Shown in pieces: positions 1-8,378 of a DNA stretch of 64,000 nucleotides. The stretch is from assembly GCF_934424005.1 (NCBI RefSeq), contig NZ_CAKRXI010000015.1, forward strand, positions 1 through 64,000. The letters run 5' to 3'. The notes under the pieces were generated by a model. That model was not told the DNA's origin. It saw only the letters and a program-made list of their open reading frames with translations, and ran no database searches. The stretch's first letter is position 1. Each line of letters begins with the position of its first letter. Source of the stretch: an uncultured Blautia sp. (GTDB lineage: Bacteria; Bacillota; Clostridia; Lachnospirales; Lachnospiraceae). The position numbers and the translations under genes were made by a program.

Positions 1-73
1 CTATACACTTCCCACTATCTGGGCGTGTTCGGGACTTACACCCGTTAGAGCGCGCCCATGGCGCGCAAACTGA
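1..73 (-). mobile_element. Probable 5' end of a group II intron (partial)
   Basis: Read on the minus strand, this stretch starts with a GC-rich inverted repeat (GCGCGCC ATG GGCGCGC) followed by a GGGTGTAAGTCCCGAAC segment. From memory that segment resembles the 5' part of domain I in bacterial group II introns. It begins directly behind the terminator hairpin downstream of ybaK and has the same orientation. That is the preferred site of bacterial class C introns, which insert after intrinsic terminators. The rest of the element lies outside the window, so no reverse transcriptase or domain V can be checked. Another structured RNA or repeat remains possible. Confidence 0.42.
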
Positions 74-74
74 C

Positions 75-110
75 AAAAGCTCCCGTTTTTAATGATCGGG
101 AGCTTTTTTA
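75..110. terminator. Intrinsic terminator downstream of ybaK
   Basis: The arms AAAAGCTCCCG and CGGGAGCTTTT flank a short AT-rich loop. The T tract is six long on the plus strand but is cut to TTTTG on the minus strand, exactly where the putative intron begins. It would terminate ybaK on the minus strand. Confidence 0.8.
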
Positions 111-131
111 GCTTGCTGTTTACAGTATTTT

Positions 132-611
132 TTATTTCATTGTGATATCCGCCAGTTTTCCATTTGTCACTTTCAAAAGTGCAGCAAGCGGAACTTTCAG
201 CGTCAGTCCGACACGGCCTCCACTTACATATATTTCTTCAAACCCACCCGCGGATGCATCAAACACGACCGGATATGGTTTTTTCATTCCAAGCGGACTG
301 CAGCCGCCTCTTACATAGCCTGTAATTTTCAGAATATCTTTAACATGGATCATATCTACAGCCTTCTCTCCAACTGCTTTCGCAGCCGCCTTACGATCCA
401 CTTCTTTTTCGATCGGTACTACAAATACATAGTATCCGCCGCTTTTCCCTTCCATAACCAGTGTTTTAAAAGACTGTTCATATGGTGCCCCAATCAGATC
501 TGCACTGTGAAGTCCATCAATAAACTCATCACATTCATATGGAAATGCTTCATATTTCACTTTCTGACGATCCAGCATTCTCATCGCATTTGTCTTAGCT
601 TCTTTTGCCAT
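132..611 (-). CDS. ybaK: YbaK/EbsC-type Cys-tRNA(Pro) deacylase
   Basis: This 159-residue protein is full length for the YbaK/EbsC family. Members hydrolyse Cys wrongly attached to tRNA(Pro) in the cytoplasm and so act as a free-standing trans-editing factor for prolyl-tRNA synthetase. The family signature is visible: a lysine in the FKTLV segment near residue 49, where the family has its conserved active-site lysine, and the GGCSPLGMKK loop near residue 103. It starts at an ATG following the KEAKTNAMRML helix typical of the group. The neighbour upstream on the same strand is an unrelated membrane protein, so it is probably transcribed alone or as the last gene of a short run, and it ends at the hairpin at 75-110. 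Confidence 0.9.
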   Translation of the reverse strand: MAKEAKTNAMRMLDRQKVKYEAFPYECDEFIDGLHSADLIGAPYEQSFKTLVMEGKSGGYYVFVVPIEKEVDRKAAAKAVGEKAVDMIHVKDILKITGYVRGGCSPLGMKKPYPVVFDASAGGFEEIYVSGGRVGLTLKVPLAALLKVTNGKLADITMK

Positions 612-651
612 GTTGTCCTTCTTTCCTGCCTTCTACCCGGCATCTTTACTG

Positions 652-1764
652 TTACTTTCTTTTTTTATGTGTATCATCACGTCTGGATATCTTTTTCCAG
701 AGTTCTTCTCCCTCCCGGTCGTCTTCGTCCATCATTTCTCTCAGCACTTCCTCATCCAGTTCATCCTCATCAATTACAACCGGTTCTTCATAGTCATCAT
801 TCATTGGATGATAGGAATCTTCTGTATCAAAAGATCCCAGCGGAAGATCAATTTCTTTCTGTCTGCTCTTTCTCGGTCGGTACGGAATTGTTTTTTCTGA
901 TTCAGGTGCCACCGCATCCTTTTTATGTTTTCTTCCTTTATTTTTTTCAAGTCTAAAATCTACCTGCTGCGCACTCCGAGATGCTTTATGAGAACTGTTC
1001 TGCGCTCTTCCCGGCGTATGCTTCACATTTTGTCTCTGTGGTGTTTTTCTGACTTCTTTCTGTACTTTTCTTTCTGATTTTTGCGGCATATAATCCCGGA
1101 AATCCACATAATCGGAACTGTCCTGTCCATCCGCCTGCACATCCTCTTCGTATTCTTCTTCCTCGTCACCATCTTTGCGTCTGTTTGTCGCAAACTGAAT
1201 CAGCATTCCAAGAAGCGCAAATCCCGCACTCAGTCCCAGACCATACGGAATATCAGCAAGCCCGCCTAATTTCGCAGCAGAAAAGCCAGCCATTGCGCCT
1301 CCCAGAAGACTTGTCCCAATGATCAGGACTTCCCTCGCCTGCTTCATGGCCAGCACACCAAGACCTACCCCCAGAAGAAGGCAGAAAAAGAATACCAGCG
1401 AAGTAGTTGGATGAAAGACATAAATACCAAGTCCAATTCCAATGCCTGCTCCCAGAATAAAAATTCCAATCTTATAACTCAAAAATGCAATCACGGCCAG
1501 TAGTACCCCTGCTCCAACCATAAAAACTGCATACATATATTTCTCTGTCACACCACTGGTATACGCTGCACCAAATCCAATTCCAGCTCCAATGACAAAA
1601 CCACAGAGCATCATCCAGAAACGCAGAAGCCGATATCCCAAAATACAGTTGATCACTCCAAAAATCAGCAGTACTGCAAAACCGATCATCGAAAAACTGG
1701 ATATAGACGGTACTGTCCGTGTATTCTCAATCATATTCATAACCTGCTGCAAAATATCATTCAT
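652..1764 (-). CDS. Multispanning membrane protein (DUF4203-like) with charged tail
   Basis: This is a 370-residue protein of unknown function. Residues from about 20 to 195 hold seven or eight hydrophobic segments rich in Gly and Ala (for example GAGIGIGLGIYVF), which resembles the DUF4203/TM198 type of bacterial membrane proteins. From about residue 200 to the end it is hydrophilic: a run of acidic residues (DEEEEYEED), then a Lys/Arg-rich stretch, then a very acidic segment and a basic end (KKISRRDDTHKKRK). The tail is probably cytoplasmic. The gene is 15 bp downstream of the transglutaminase-like gene on the same strand, so the two are probably co-transcribed. The family link is by appearance only. 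Confidence 0.72.
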   Translation of the reverse strand: MNDILQQVMNMIENTRTVPSISSFSMIGFAVLLIFGVINCILGYRLLRFWMMLCGFVIGAGIGFGAAYTSGVTEKYMYAVFMVGAGVLLAVIAFLSYKIGIFILGAGIGIGLGIYVFHPTTSLVFFFCLLLGVGLGVLAMKQAREVLIIGTSLLGGAMAGFSAAKLGGLADIPYGLGLSAGFALLGMLIQFATNRRKDGDEEEEYEEDVQADGQDSSDYVDFRDYMPQKSERKVQKEVRKTPQRQNVKHTPGRAQNSSHKASRSAQQVDFRLEKNKGRKHKKDAVAPESEKTIPYRPRKSRQKEIDLPLGSFDTEDSYHPMNDDYEEPVVIDEDELDEEVLREMMDEDDREGEELWKKISRRDDTHKKRK

Positions 1765-1779
1765 AAAAAAATATCTCCT

Positions 1780-2952
1780 CTAAAACATAAAATATATCGT
1801 TTTCAGATTATCCAGAATACCATAATGATACTCTACTGTACTGAGCCCATACATTTTCAGATAATATTCAGCAATTTTCTGAACATATCCTTCCTGTATC
1901 CACTGCTGACATGCTGCGTCAAAAGCTTCCTGCGAAGTAAATTTGAAACGTACCACCGCTGCTCCATTCTCAAGACGCATACAGCAGAAATCATAAATCT
2001 GCTGTTCATCATATGTATCAAAACATGCCTGATTCAGCACATAAAAATTAAGATTCGTAGCAGTACACTCCGGAACCGGAAATTCATCGGATGCTGTATA
2101 TAATTGCTCATATTCCTGTGGAAAAGGACACAGATAATCATAAATTGTTGTCTTATGTTCTTCCAAAGAAACCGCACCGCCTTCCAGAAATCCCGGCTGA
2201 TCCCCGTTTGTAGCATCTACATAATATTGCTCGCCATTCATTTCTACGATATTCCAGGCATGTCCTTCGTCACTGTCCCTCGCATTTCCCTCTACATAAA
2301 TACACGGAACTCCAAGCTGCTCCAGAAGATATTGTACTGCCCTCGCATACCCGGCACACACAGCTTTCTTTTTCCAGAAAATGCCCGCAATATTCTGATC
2401 ATCATCCGATGCTTCATACTCTGCATGATCTATCAGATACGTATAAACTATTTTGACCTTATCATAGACAGACATATCCTGTGTAATTTGCGCTTTCACT
2501 TCATCCAGCGCATGTTCCATAGATACCGTAATTTCCTGAATTTCCTGATCTGTATAGGTATATCCCGGTGAAAATCTACAATAATCACTTCCTTTATACG
2601 CAGTCGTATATACTTCCTCACGATTGTGCACCCAGAAAAGTTCCGGATGATCTTTCAACAATGCATGGTAAACTTTGCTGATCAGTTGTTCATTTGAAGA
2701 TGTCAGATAAAACTCATCTTGTCTCTCCTGTATTCCGTTCAGCATTTCACGATATATTTTTTTCTCATCTTCTGTCAGCAATCCAAAATAATATTTCCTG
2801 CAATTATCATCGGTCTGCAGAATCTCCTGTTTTCTTAATGACCTGACTTCAGCAGGTTCCTGTGAAAGAAGATTACTCTGCCAAATGACACCCATAAACA
2901 GGACTATCAAAACGCAGAAGATTCTGCGTCCAAATCTTCTTTTTTTCTTCAT
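1780..2952 (-). CDS. Secreted or membrane-anchored transglutaminase-like protein
   Basis: This 390-residue protein has a basic N-terminus (MKKKRRFGRR) and one hydrophobic segment at about residues 11-25 that acts as a signal peptide or membrane anchor. A transglutaminase-like core follows with the catalytic triad in the expected order: Cys199 in AVCAGYA, His231 in EGHAWN and Asp246 in YVDATNGD. The roughly 140 residues after the core contain no motif I recognise. Bacterial members of this fold act as proteases, cross-linkers or amidases on the cell surface, and the substrate here is unknown. It ends just upstream of the DUF4203-like gene, suggesting a two-gene unit. Confidence 0.85.
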   Translation of the reverse strand: MKKKRRFGRRIFCVLIVLFMGVIWQSNLLSQEPAEVRSLRKQEILQTDDNCRKYYFGLLTEDEKKIYREMLNGIQERQDEFYLTSSNEQLISKVYHALLKDHPELFWVHNREEVYTTAYKGSDYCRFSPGYTYTDQEIQEITVSMEHALDEVKAQITQDMSVYDKVKIVYTYLIDHAEYEASDDDQNIAGIFWKKKAVCAGYARAVQYLLEQLGVPCIYVEGNARDSDEGHAWNIVEMNGEQYYVDATNGDQPGFLEGGAVSLEEHKTTIYDYLCPFPQEYEQLYTASDEFPVPECTATNLNFYVLNQACFDTYDEQQIYDFCCMRLENGAAVVRFKFTSQEAFDAACQQWIQEGYVQKIAEYYLKMYGLSTVEYHYGILDNLKTIYFMF

Positions 2953-3022
2953 CTGCCACTCCCTTATCTCTTGTACAGTCTTATATTATCAGACTTCTGT
3001 CATCAATAAAAGAGCTTGCTGT

Positions 3023-3055
3023 AAAAAACCGAACGACTCTTTCGAATCGTCCGGC
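3023..3055 (-). terminator. Intrinsic terminator of the NlpC/P60 gene
   Basis: On the minus strand the arms CCGGACGA and TCGTTCGG (one G-T pair) are followed by six T. It sits 11 bp past the stop codon of the NlpC/P60 gene. Confidence 0.9.
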
Positions 3056-3066
3056 TTTGTTTATTA

Positions 3067-5235
3067 TCAGTCTTCAAAAGTAACCTGAATATCGCTGTTA
3101 TCCGGTTTTTGCGGAAGAATTTCCGCAGAACTTCCAGAAACCGAAATATTCTGATTCAGGATTTCATCCAGTGTATCTGTTACTTCCACACTGCCAGTCG
3201 CAAAATCGGAAGTCGTCTGATCTCCGGATTCATTACCCATATCCTCAAATGTTATCTCAACATCCTCAGTCGCATCAGCAGGAGCTGTAATTGTTTCTGC
3301 TGTATCATCTGTCACTGTATCATTCATATTCAATCCATCACTGAGAGAGTTTGTTGTTTCTGCCACAAGTGTTGCTGATGTTGTTATATTATCTGTTATC
3401 AGATTTGTTTCTGCATTGTTTGCACTTGCACCCTGATTTTCCATCTCTGCAACTTCCGCCTGCGTAGGATAGAATGAAGGCTGACGGATATAACGGAAGC
3501 TTGCACCATAAGCTTCTCCGACTGTTACTCCATTCTTACTGGAAGAACAGTGCACTGCGATCCAGTCGCCTGCATCTGTCTTGCCACAGATAATACCTAC
3601 ATGGTTATTACTGCCCGCTTCCGGTCCATTCTGAAATACAAGGTCACCCGGCTGCGCATCCTGTTCACTGACAACATTGGCATTCTCCCACTGTTCAGAA
3701 GTACCGTCTCCCACACTGCTCTGCATACCCTGATTCAGATATCCATTGATCACTGACCATGTAACAAATCCACTGCAGTCAAGACCATATGCACGGACAG
3801 TTCCACTGCTAGCACTGCCTGCAGCAGATACTTTTGCAGCAGAACCCCAACTGGAGTCTTTACCGATCTGTGTTGATTTGCCACCCCAGAAATATCCAAC
3901 TTCACCTACCAGTGAATATGCTGCAGTAATGACATTTACACGTTCTTCAGAAACATCATCCCCGACACTCTGACGTACAAATCCTTTCGCATCTGTAACG
4001 ATCGCACAGAGCAGCTTGCAATCTGTTTCTACATATTTCTTAAGTACTGTCCTGTTTTCCTGTGAAATATTATTCTGTTTAATATAATGGTTAATGTGAT
4101 AGTTTCCATAAGAAACATGTGTAATGCTTTCTTTATCACGGACAACCGGATTCATCTCAGCAAAGATCTTTGCCAGTTCATCCTTCGCTGATGAATCAAG
4201 AGTGAACTCCGTGTTTCCTTCCTGGCTCTGCTCATAAACATAGATTGCCAGGATATCCTGCCAGTTACGCACGAGCAGAGAATCTGCTGAAGTCGTCAGG
4301 CCGTCAGCCCTGCTGTCGCTAGCGTCTGTCAGTTTGTTTTTTTCTTTATATTCTTTTTCAATTTCATCCATCACAGAAGAAAAATCATCAGAAAAAGAAA
4401 GCTGATAATTATTTTTCAGACTGTCCAGATAAAATTCTTTGCCTGCATGAAGGTTCGACACATAATAAACCGGTGTTCCTGTCTTGCCTGTAACATTTCC
4501 ACTTCCATCAGAAATATCTGTTGCATTCCCCGCATCCTTCTGATTCTTCTGCAATTCTGCAATCTTGCTTTCAAAACCAACAAGAAGATCGTAATTTGTA
4601 ATAAACTTCTTCTGGTCTTCCGGCAGGCTGTCATATTCTGCTCTGAGTTCTTTTACCCTTGCCGCATGATTTACTGTAAGTGTCTCCTTCGCAAGTGCAT
4701 TGATCTTTGCTACCAGATTCTTTGCAGCTTCAGATTCTGTTACATTTGTCGGTGCCGGACTCGGTGTTGCAGTTGGATCCGATGGTGTCACAGTCGGCTC
4801 CGGTGTTGCAGTTGGATCCGATGGCGTCACAGTCGGCTCCGGTGTTGCAGTTGGATCCGATGGCGTCACAGTCGGCTCTGGTGTCGGCGTATCTGGTTCC
4901 GGTGTTGGTGTATCTGGTTCTGGCGTCGGCGTATCTGGCTCCGGTGCCGGTGTGTTCGGTTCCGGTGCCGGTGTGTTCGGTTCCGGTGCCGGTGTGTTCG
5001 GTTCCGGTGCCGGTGTGTTCGGTTCCGGTGCCGGTGTGTCCGGTGTATCACTTCCATCAGAGATTACCTCACCACTTCCATCGCCCAAATCGCTTGCAGT
5101 TTCTATATTCTCATCCGCAGCCATGACTGACATCGGACTGGATAAAACCATTGCAGATAAAATTGTTACACATAAACTTCTGGTCAGATATTTGTTCTTC
5201 ATTCTGGTAAAATTGCTCCCTTCTGTCAAGAACAT
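3067..5235 (-). CDS. Secreted NlpC/P60 peptidoglycan endopeptidase with Pro-rich repeat linker
   Basis: This 722-residue exported cell-wall hydrolase is predicted to cut peptide stems in peptidoglycan. A signal peptide ends near residue 40 (MSVMAADE). Residues 65-160 are a Pro-rich spacer of two tandem repeat types, and an FIVAR-like helical segment follows at about 165-235. The NlpC/P60 domain lies near residues 435-590 with Cys487 (DCSGF), His545 (NHVGI) and His562 (VHCSS) as catalytic residues. The C-terminal 130 residues are acidic, Thr/Asp-rich and unmatched. Two starts are possible. The one used here has AAGGGG seven bases upstream. Met12 (5202) gives a shorter, more usual signal peptide but has AGGGAG about 13 bases away. 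No LPXTG motif or choline-binding repeats are present. Confidence 0.9.
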   Translation of the reverse strand: MFLTEGSNFTRMKNKYLTRSLCVTILSAMVLSSPMSVMAADENIETASDLGDGSGEVISDGSDTPDTPAPEPNTPAPEPNTPAPEPNTPAPEPNTPAPEPDTPTPEPDTPTPEPDTPTPEPTVTPSDPTATPEPTVTPSDPTATPEPTVTPSDPTATPSPAPTNVTESEAAKNLVAKINALAKETLTVNHAARVKELRAEYDSLPEDQKKFITNYDLLVGFESKIAELQKNQKDAGNATDISDGSGNVTGKTGTPVYYVSNLHAGKEFYLDSLKNNYQLSFSDDFSSVMDEIEKEYKEKNKLTDASDSRADGLTTSADSLLVRNWQDILAIYVYEQSQEGNTEFTLDSSAKDELAKIFAEMNPVVRDKESITHVSYGNYHINHYIKQNNISQENRTVLKKYVETDCKLLCAIVTDAKGFVRQSVGDDVSEERVNVITAAYSLVGEVGYFWGGKSTQIGKDSSWGSAAKVSAAGSASSGTVRAYGLDCSGFVTWSVINGYLNQGMQSSVGDGTSEQWENANVVSEQDAQPGDLVFQNGPEAGSNNHVGIICGKTDAGDWIAVHCSSSKNGVTVGEAYGASFRYIRQPSFYPTQAEVAEMENQGASANNAETNLITDNITTSATLVAETTNSLSDGLNMNDTVTDDTAETITAPADATEDVEITFEDMGNESGDQTTSDFATGSVEVTDTLDEILNQNISVSGSSAEILPQKPDNSDIQVTFED
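4762..5043 (-). repeat. In-gene tandem repeats coding a Pro-rich spacer
   Basis: Eight 21-bp units encode TPAPEP or TPTPEP followed by N, D or T. Three 39-bp units encoding VTPSDPTATPEPT or a close variant follow. The units are near identical in DNA and in frame, so copy number could change by slippage without breaking the gene. The coded spacer probably spans the wall. Confidence 0.92.
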
Positions 5236-5317
5236 ATCTTTATTCCCCTTATAAAGGTATGTTTCTCACTGCTAACTTACTTACACAATAACTGTGGTTA
5301 GTTTAGCATAAATTTCC

Positions 5318-5354
5318 AAAAAAATCAACCGTCGGGATAAATACCCCGACGGTT
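5318..5354 (-). terminator. Intrinsic terminator of the PLC-like gene
   Basis: On the minus strand AACCGTCGGGG pairs with CCCGACGGTT, followed by GA and seven T. Confidence 0.9.
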
Positions 5355-5383
5355 TCTGGATAAAATTCACATTCTTTTCATAT

Positions 5384-6016
5384 TTACATAACTGCATAAG
5401 CATAATCCGCTGCACCATTCTTCCGACATAACTGAAACAGTCCCTGAAATACCTGATAGCACACACTGAGGATATAATGAATATCATCATCTATATTTCT
5501 CTTACAGTTCAGATATCTCCTGTGATGTTCCTTAATGTACTGCAGAAGCTGGTTCAGCGTCTCAAAATGGATTTCATTCTCCGTATACACATCAGCCTTA
5601 CCTTCCAGAACAAATGCTTTCAGCTCGTTCTTCAGATGCTTTTCATAGGTGTTGTGCTGACGAAGTGTACCATCAAACGTCTTATTATGTGGAAAAGTAA
5701 AATAATCTGCTATATAATGCATGACCTCTCCGGATCTCCGCCAGAATACCCGGTCGTTATACCTGGCCCCTGACTGAACCAGTCGTCGTATCTTGCCCTG
5801 AACCTCATCAAAGGTACCGAAATACTCATGTCTCTTGGTTACAAATGAAGGCTGGATGTCCGGCAGGATATTGCCCAGACAAAATGCTTTTCTATGTGAC
5901 TGTAAACTTTCATTAGCCGGCATCTGGTCTGCCAGGTACCTTGCCAATAATATGTGCGATTTCTTACGCAAAATAAACACTTCTTTCTCTGATAAAAAAC
6001 AGTTTACCGTAACCAT
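5384..6016 (-). CDS. Zinc-dependent phospholipase C-like protein
   Basis: This 210-residue cytoplasmic-looking protein resembles the bacterial zinc-dependent phospholipase C / S1-P1 nuclease-like family. Histidine and aspartate motifs that would bind metals are visible: KKSHILLARYL near the start, GNILPDIQPS, HYIADYFTFPHN in the middle and YEKHLKNEL. There is no signal peptide, unlike secreted PLC toxins, so a lipid or nucleotide substrate inside the cell is possible. The ATG used has no ribosome site and lies on a TATAGT-like box. A TTG at 5971, just before RKKSHILL, has AGAAAGAAG eight bases upstream and may be the true start. The gene stands alone with its own terminator. Confidence 0.72.
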   Translation of the reverse strand: MVTVNCFLSEKEVFILRKKSHILLARYLADQMPANESLQSHRKAFCLGNILPDIQPSFVTKRHEYFGTFDEVQGKIRRLVQSGARYNDRVFWRRSGEVMHYIADYFTFPHNKTFDGTLRQHNTYEKHLKNELKAFVLEGKADVYTENEIHFETLNQLLQYIKEHHRRYLNCKRNIDDDIHYILSVCYQVFQGLFQLCRKNGAADYAYAVM

Positions 6017-6089
6017 ATCTACTATAGCAGATTTACTTTTTTAATTCAAATAAAGTTTTTATAAAATCCTGACACTTTTTGGTACAAAA

Positions 6090-6692
6090 TCATCTTTTCA
6101 AGACACCAAGTGCCATACTGTGCTGCGCAGCATGTCTTTTTTCAACCAGTGTTCTTGGATATCCAACTACTCCATTGTTATCATACGGATCATTAAAATA
6201 ATACTTTTCTTCATCATATCCCACCAGCAGCATACAATGTTCGTTCGATGTCCAGCAAAATCGTTCTCCTGTATCCAGAAGTTTCCATTCCGGTCCCTGG
6301 ATCTCCCTGCGCATGTTGATACATGCCCAGAATACCACCGGCATATCCTGATCGATATACTTTTTCAGAAGTGTCTCTGTCGATGTTCCCGTCTCATCCA
6401 GAAATTCATAATGATCCCCTGCGGCTTTTGCAAGCGCTTTCTGAAGTCCTCTCGCATAAATCCCATAAGATTCTTCATCATAAGGACTTCCACAGAAAAA
6501 TTTGTTCGGATCCGGGCCGTACAGAACACCATCCCGTATTTCCATCTCCCGGCACTCAAGACAGTTCTGAATAAACTCATCTACCGTAATCTCATAGCCA
6601 AGATACTTCAATAACATAACTGCCGAAACGCTCTCGCATCCGGTTGGATATTTTATGCTCTGGTCAATATATGGTACCTGAATCTTACGCAC
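6090..6692 (-). CDS. C39-like (peptidase_C39_2) cysteine peptidase, cytoplasmic
   Basis: This 200-residue protein has the papain-like C39_2 pattern: Gln11 in VPYIDQ, Cys19 in PTGCES, His152 in NEHCMLLVGYD and Asp168 in YYFNDPY. The family includes peptidases and inactive relatives. There is no signal peptide or transmembrane segment, so it would work in the cytoplasm, which is unusual for the family. The start codon is GTG, with GAGGAG ten bases upstream, and the first eight bases overlap the end of the NhaC antiporter gene, so translation of the two is probably coupled. The substrate is unknown. Confidence 0.82.
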   Translation of the reverse strand: MRKIQVPYIDQSIKYPTGCESVSAVMLLKYLGYEITVDEFIQNCLECREMEIRDGVLYGPDPNKFFCGSPYDEESYGIYARGLQKALAKAAGDHYEFLDETGTSTETLLKKYIDQDMPVVFWACINMRREIQGPEWKLLDTGERFCWTSNEHCMLLVGYDEEKYYFNDPYDNNGVVGYPRTLVEKRHAAQHSMALGVLKR

Positions 6693-8217
6693 CTGCTTTT
6701 GTCTCCTCTTCTTTGGAAGATGTGATTTTTTTGATCACTGTAAGCGTAAGCAGAAGCAGGATCAGGCTGATTCCAAGAACCGCCCACCAGATATGTACAA
6801 ATCCGGCAATGATATACCCGATAAAGGAGATCACTGCAACTACTGCTGCATACTGCATCTGCGTAGTTACGTGATTGATATGATTTGACTGTGCCCCTGC
6901 CGAAGACATAACTGTAGTATCAGAAATCGGAGAAACATGGTCACCACATACTGCTCCTGCCAGAACTGCTGATACAGAAATGATCATCATCTGAAGATTT
7001 TCAGACCCTGGGAACATTGCGATTGCGATCGGAACCAGGATTGCAAAAGTTCCCCAGCTTGTTCCTGTTGAAAAAGAAAGGAACACAGCAACTACAAACA
7101 GGATTGCCGGAAGGATCACACTTGCAGATGTATTACTTCCCACGATATTTTTAACAAAAGTACTGATTTCCAGTGCATCGCCCATACCTTTCAGTGACCA
7201 TGCAAAAATCAGAATCGCAATTGCAGGGATCATCATTTTGAATCCTTCTACAAAACTGTCCATAAAACCTTTAAAGGTAACCACTTTTCGTGGCAGATAA
7301 AGAATCAGCATAAAAAATACCGTGATCATCGTAGCAAAGATCAAGCTGGTCTCTGCATCACAACCGGAAAAAGCAGTCACAATATCTGTTGCACCGCCAA
7401 GGAATCCTGTATAGATCATTGCTCCGATTGCAGATACGATAAGTACCAGTACTGGCAGCACAAGATCCATGACTTTTCCGTTTGCTGAGATTTCTTCGTC
7501 TTTAACCTGATCAAATTCCTCTCCACCTGAAGTAAAAAGATCTCCCTTGGCCGCATTGCGTTCATGTACCTTCATCAGACCAAAATCAAGTCCGGTCACA
7601 ATGATGAAAACTACCATCACAAGTGTCAGGATTGCATACAGATTATATGGGATCGTTGACAGGAACAGCTGAAATCCTGTAATACCGGCATCATCCGGTA
7701 CATAAGAATTGACTGCCGCCGCCCAGCTGGAAATTGGTGCGATAATGCATACCGGTGCAGCTGTTGCATCAATAATGTATGCCAGTTTGGCTCTGGATAC
7801 CTTGTAACGGTCTGTGACAGGTCTCATAACAGAACCAACTGTCAGGCAGTTAAAATAATCATCCACAAAGATCAGGACACCAAGACCTGTCGTTGCCAGC
7901 ATTGCACTTTTCTTGGTCTTGATCTTACTTCCCGCCCATTTGCCATAAGCTGCCGATCCGCCTGATTTTGACATCAGGACAATGATCATTCCGAGCAGTA
8001 CATCAAAGATCAGAATATTCAGGTTCATACTGTTTTTCATGATATCAAAAAATGCCACAAATGCATTCCACGGATGAAAACCAGTATACAACAGTGCCCC
8101 TGCTGCTACCCCGATAAAAAGTGAACTGTATACTTCCTTTGTTACTAATGCCAGCACGATTGCCAGCAATGGCGGTACCAGTGACCACCATGTTCCGATA
8201 AACATCGAACCATCCAT
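6685..8217 (-). CDS. nhaC: NhaC-family Na+/H+ antiporter
   Basis: This integral membrane protein has about 12 hydrophobic segments and the NhaC-family signature region FVDDYFNCLTVG, followed by a charged, conserved Pro/Ala-rich helix (DATAAPVCIIAPISSW). It should exchange Na+ and H+, although some relatives exchange organic acids or amino acids, so the substrate is not certain. The start was set at the second ATG, because GGGGG lies eight bases before it, whereas an ATG six codons upstream has no ribosome site. The gene overlaps the downstream C39-like peptidase by eight bases. A promoter is visible at 8261-8289. Confidence 0.87.
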   Translation of the reverse strand: MDGSMFIGTWWSLVPPLLAIVLALVTKEVYSSLFIGVAAGALLYTGFHPWNAFVAFFDIMKNSMNLNILIFDVLLGMIIVLMSKSGGSAAYGKWAGSKIKTKKSAMLATTGLGVLIFVDDYFNCLTVGSVMRPVTDRYKVSRAKLAYIIDATAAPVCIIAPISSWAAAVNSYVPDDAGITGFQLFLSTIPYNLYAILTLVMVVFIIVTGLDFGLMKVHERNAAKGDLFTSGGEEFDQVKDEEISANGKVMDLVLPVLVLIVSAIGAMIYTGFLGGATDIVTAFSGCDAETSLIFATMITVFFMLILYLPRKVVTFKGFMDSFVEGFKMMIPAIAILIFAWSLKGMGDALEISTFVKNIVGSNTSASVILPAILFVVAVFLSFSTGTSWGTFAILVPIAIAMFPGSENLQMMIISVSAVLAGAVCGDHVSPISDTTVMSSAGAQSNHINHVTTQMQYAAVVAVISFIGYIIAGFVHIWWAVLGISLILLLLTLTVIKKITSSKEEETKAGA

Positions 8218-8260
8218 TTCATTTTCCCCCTGCATATTATATTTTCAATGCTTTAAATCT

Positions 8261-8289
8261 ATTATACACTACCATATTTGTCCTGTACA
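8261..8289 (-). promoter_or_regulatory. Promoter of the nhaC/C39 pair
   Basis: TGTACA and TATAAT are separated by 17 bases on the minus strand, about 45 bases before the chosen start codon. Confidence 0.6.
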
Positions 8290-8290
8290 C

Positions 8291-8338
8291 AAAAAAAGTG
8301 CGAAGCCCGGTGGAAATATTCTCCAGGTTTCGCACTTT
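8291..8338 (-). terminator. Intrinsic terminator of the rlu-ligA-metA operon
   Basis: On the minus strand the arms AAAGTGCGAAACCTGG and CCGGGCTTCGCACTTT are followed by a run of T. It lies 40 bp past the metA stop. Confidence 0.88.
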
Positions 8339-8378
8339 CTTTATAATATTCTTTAATCCATCAAACTACTCGGCCTTT

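Noticed and set aside
4762..5043. CRISPR-like spaced repeats
   Set aside because: Units are contiguous multiples of three, in frame inside a gene, with no unique spacers and no cas genes.
4447..5254. Long open frames on the plus strand with Val/Gly/Ser or Arg/Cys repeats
   Set aside because: They are the opposite strand of the Pro-rich repeats of the NlpC/P60 gene; there is no ribosome site and the composition is explained by the repeats.
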